Part shown: one piece after another, positions 40,779 to 42,345 of the stretch | Position numbering within the stretch: position 1 is the first letter of the stretch | How the letters are laid out: each line of letters begins with the position of its first letter | Made by a program: the position numbers and the translations under genes | Source of the DNA: an uncultured Hungatella sp. | GTDB lineage: Bacteria > Bacillota > Clostridia > Lachnospirales > Lachnospiraceae | Length of the DNA stretch: 42,345 bases | Direction of reading: 5' to 3' | NCBI GenBank assembly: GCA_947066955.1 | Contig: CAMTAF010000018.1 | Location: forward strand, 1-42,345 | Notes under the pieces: model-generated | Seen by the model: only the letters and a program-made list of their open reading frames with translations | The model's database searches: none | Told to the model about the DNA's origin: nothing

Positions 40779-42345
40779 CTAGGCCTCCATGATGATCCCA
40801 TCACCTTCCGGATCCCTTGGCTCCAGCATCACATCATATCTTCCAAATCCACTTTCTCTGTTTGAAGTCAAAATATACCAATCAGCCAGATCCACCATCA
40901 GCCCCAGCACGAATCCATGGTAAAATCTCTCCGGCTCCTGTGGAAGGATTTTTTTCCAGTATCAAAATAGCTGAAGGTTGCCATAGCTACCTGGTTCATA
41001 TAGATATTCATAGCCTTGATATCCCCCAGAAGAAGTGCCCTGATAAAATCATTGTATACAGATAAAGCGCCGGAAAACCATTTTCTTACCATATTGCGGA
41101 ACATAAGCCTTACCTCAAAATTGGTCAAAGCTAATTGGTATTCTTGTTTCCAATCCCCAAAATCTGTGGTGTATGTCTTCAAATTTTTCACTTTCAGGTA
41201 CCCGCTGGCTAACAGAAGGCTCCATACTGCCTGCTCGTCATTGTATAATTGATCATAGACAATCTGTTCATCTAATTCCGCTGTGATAGTCTCTCCGGTC
41301 AGCAGAGATTGAAAAGTAGTTTTCAGGTCTTTGCTCCCTTTACGGACCAGTTTATCCACCAGACTGTTGGAGCTGGAGTTGGCCCAGTAAGGAGCAAACT
41401 GTTTTTTGTCCAAATAATTGAGAATGGACCAGGGATTGTAGATATCCGTCTGATTCCCAAAGGTGAACCCGTCATACCAGTTTTTCACCTCCCCCTTCTG
41501 GTCAGACAGACCATACTCATCCAGCGCGACGAACACCTCCTCTTCCGTAAAACCAAAACAATCCTCATATTTTTTAGAGGTTGTAGTCACTACCTCAAGG
41601 TTGTTCAAGTCTGAGAAGATGGATTCTTTCCCAAGGGATGCCTCCGGTGTACTCACTCTTGTGATGCCCGATAAAGCGGGGCACGCTGTCCCAGTCATGA
41701 CGGCCCGCTCCAGATATGGGTTGGTCTTAAAAGTGGAGTAAAAATAGGTTTCTGGTAAAAGAGACCAAATCATGCCAGTATCCATTGACATACGCTTCCT
41801 GCATAGGTGTATCGTACTCATCTAACAGAATAATCACCTTTTTGCCATAATACTTTGACAGGTACAAAGAGAGCTGATGAATCGCCATGGTAGCTGTCGC
41901 GTCATCCATCTCCTCAGACACCAGCTCAAAAAATCGTCTCCCCCGCTCCCTGAGCACAGGGCTGTCCAGCAAAAACTCATATTCCGAATACAGATTCGAT
42001 AGGATCTGGCAGATCTTTCTCCGGGCGTTCTCATAGTCGGTTTCTTTTATATTGGCGAAAGATAAATTAATAACCGGATAGGTTCCCTGCAGGTCTCGAA
42101 AGTCTTCCTTCTCCCAAATCTTAAGTCCCTCAAATAGGTCTTCTCTGTCTTTATATTGAACGGAAAAGAAGGCCTCGATCATACTCACATTCAGGGTCTT
42201 CCCAAACCGTCGTGGCCGGGTGATCAGGGTGACCACATCTTTCTCGTTCCACCATTTTTCAATGAACTGTGTCTTATCAATATAAAAGCAATGTTCCTTT
42301 CGGATAACTTCAAAATCCTGATGTCCGATTCCCACGTTCTTTTTC
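40779..42345 (-). pseudogene. AAA-ATPase/PD-(D/E)XK protein, frameshifted, partial at the right edge
   Basis: The 5' end lies beyond the window. The N-terminal part has F-Y-I-D-K-T-Q-F-I-E, a Walker A-like R-P-R-R-F-G-K-T, and Walker B I-I-L-L-D-E-Y-D-T-P (AAA-ATPase_like family). A run of five A on the plus strand at 41740-41744 carries an extra base; with four the frame continues as N-L-F-Y-S-T-F-K-T-N. At 40949-40955 seven T stand where eight would restore G-K-K-I-L-P-Q-E-P-E-R-F-Y-H-G-F and then S-N-R-E-S-G-F-G-R-Y-D-V-M-L-E-P, the PD-(D/E)XK_9 domain. That domain is then cut short by a stop at 40779-40781 just where the usual I-x-E-F-K should be. Not functional as read. Confidence 0.8.

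Overview
The window looks like chromosome of a Clostridia species, most likely Lachnospiraceae. Three things point there: the gene order uvrC-hprK-murB-rapZ-whiA-crh followed by dnaE and pfkA, strong AGGAGG-type ribosome binding sites with TTGACA/TATAAT promoters, and a split methionine synthase. I see no rRNA, tRNA or CRISPR array. The central core (about 5.4-34 kb and the PTS gene at 35-36 kb) is visibly GC-rich. The two flanks (about 0.2-5.3 kb and 36.2-42.3 kb) are AT-richer and full of mobile or defence-type genes in various stages of decay.

Left flank (1-5.4 kb): the first bases are the start of a leftward gene behind a promoter with a degenerate CIRCE operator. Then come a broken DDE transposase, a scar made of collinear pieces of a locus 3.5-4 kb away, an MNT-HEPN toxin-antitoxin pair whose toxin is frameshifted, a truncated GNAT toxin with its antitoxin, two PD-(D/E)XK (Rpn-like) nuclease genes, and the C-terminal stub of a tyrosine integrase. 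Two arrays of three short direct repeats look like integrase arm sites. This is probably a decayed integrative element next to lysS.

Core, leftward: an operon of a putative glycoside-hydrolase-like lipoprotein, a DUF1653 protein, uvrC, hprK, murB, rapZ, whiA and crh ends at a terminator before dnaE. Then pfkA, a DUF6145 gene and dusB form one unit, and greA-lysS another behind a perfect consensus promoter inside the end of dusB. HprK and the Crh-like protein (Glu15, Ser46) sit beside the PFK gene, so the cluster couples glycolytic state, cell-wall precursor synthesis (MurB, RapZ, WhiA) and DNA replication and repair. A HAD phosphatase gene and an M14 carboxypeptidase gene diverge at 22.2 kb. 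nfo (endonuclease IV) converges on an Lsa/CplR-type ABC-F gene that has its own promoter and an attenuator-like leader.

From 34.0 to 26.3 kb a long leftward operon runs hflK-hflC-metF-(MetH reactivation protein)-metH-PAP2-TraB/TIKI-type lipoprotein, with translational coupling at several junctions. A Phd-type antitoxin with an internally deleted RelE-type toxin and a PTS EIIC-like membrane protein follow on the plus strand.

Right flank (36.2-42.3 kb): a UG/Abi-class (DRT2-like) reverse transcriptase gene is preceded by a perfect promoter and a structured transcribed leader of about 310 nt. This is the architecture of RT defence systems that copy an upstream ncRNA, and it is the most interesting item here. 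Upstream lie an AAA+/DUF4143-type ATPase, a 45-codon ORF and a YefM-YoeB module with its own promoter and a 12-nt iterated operator. Beyond that are a deleted second copy of the ATPase end plus RT leader, and a frameshifted AAA-ATPase/PD-(D/E)XK gene that runs off the right edge.
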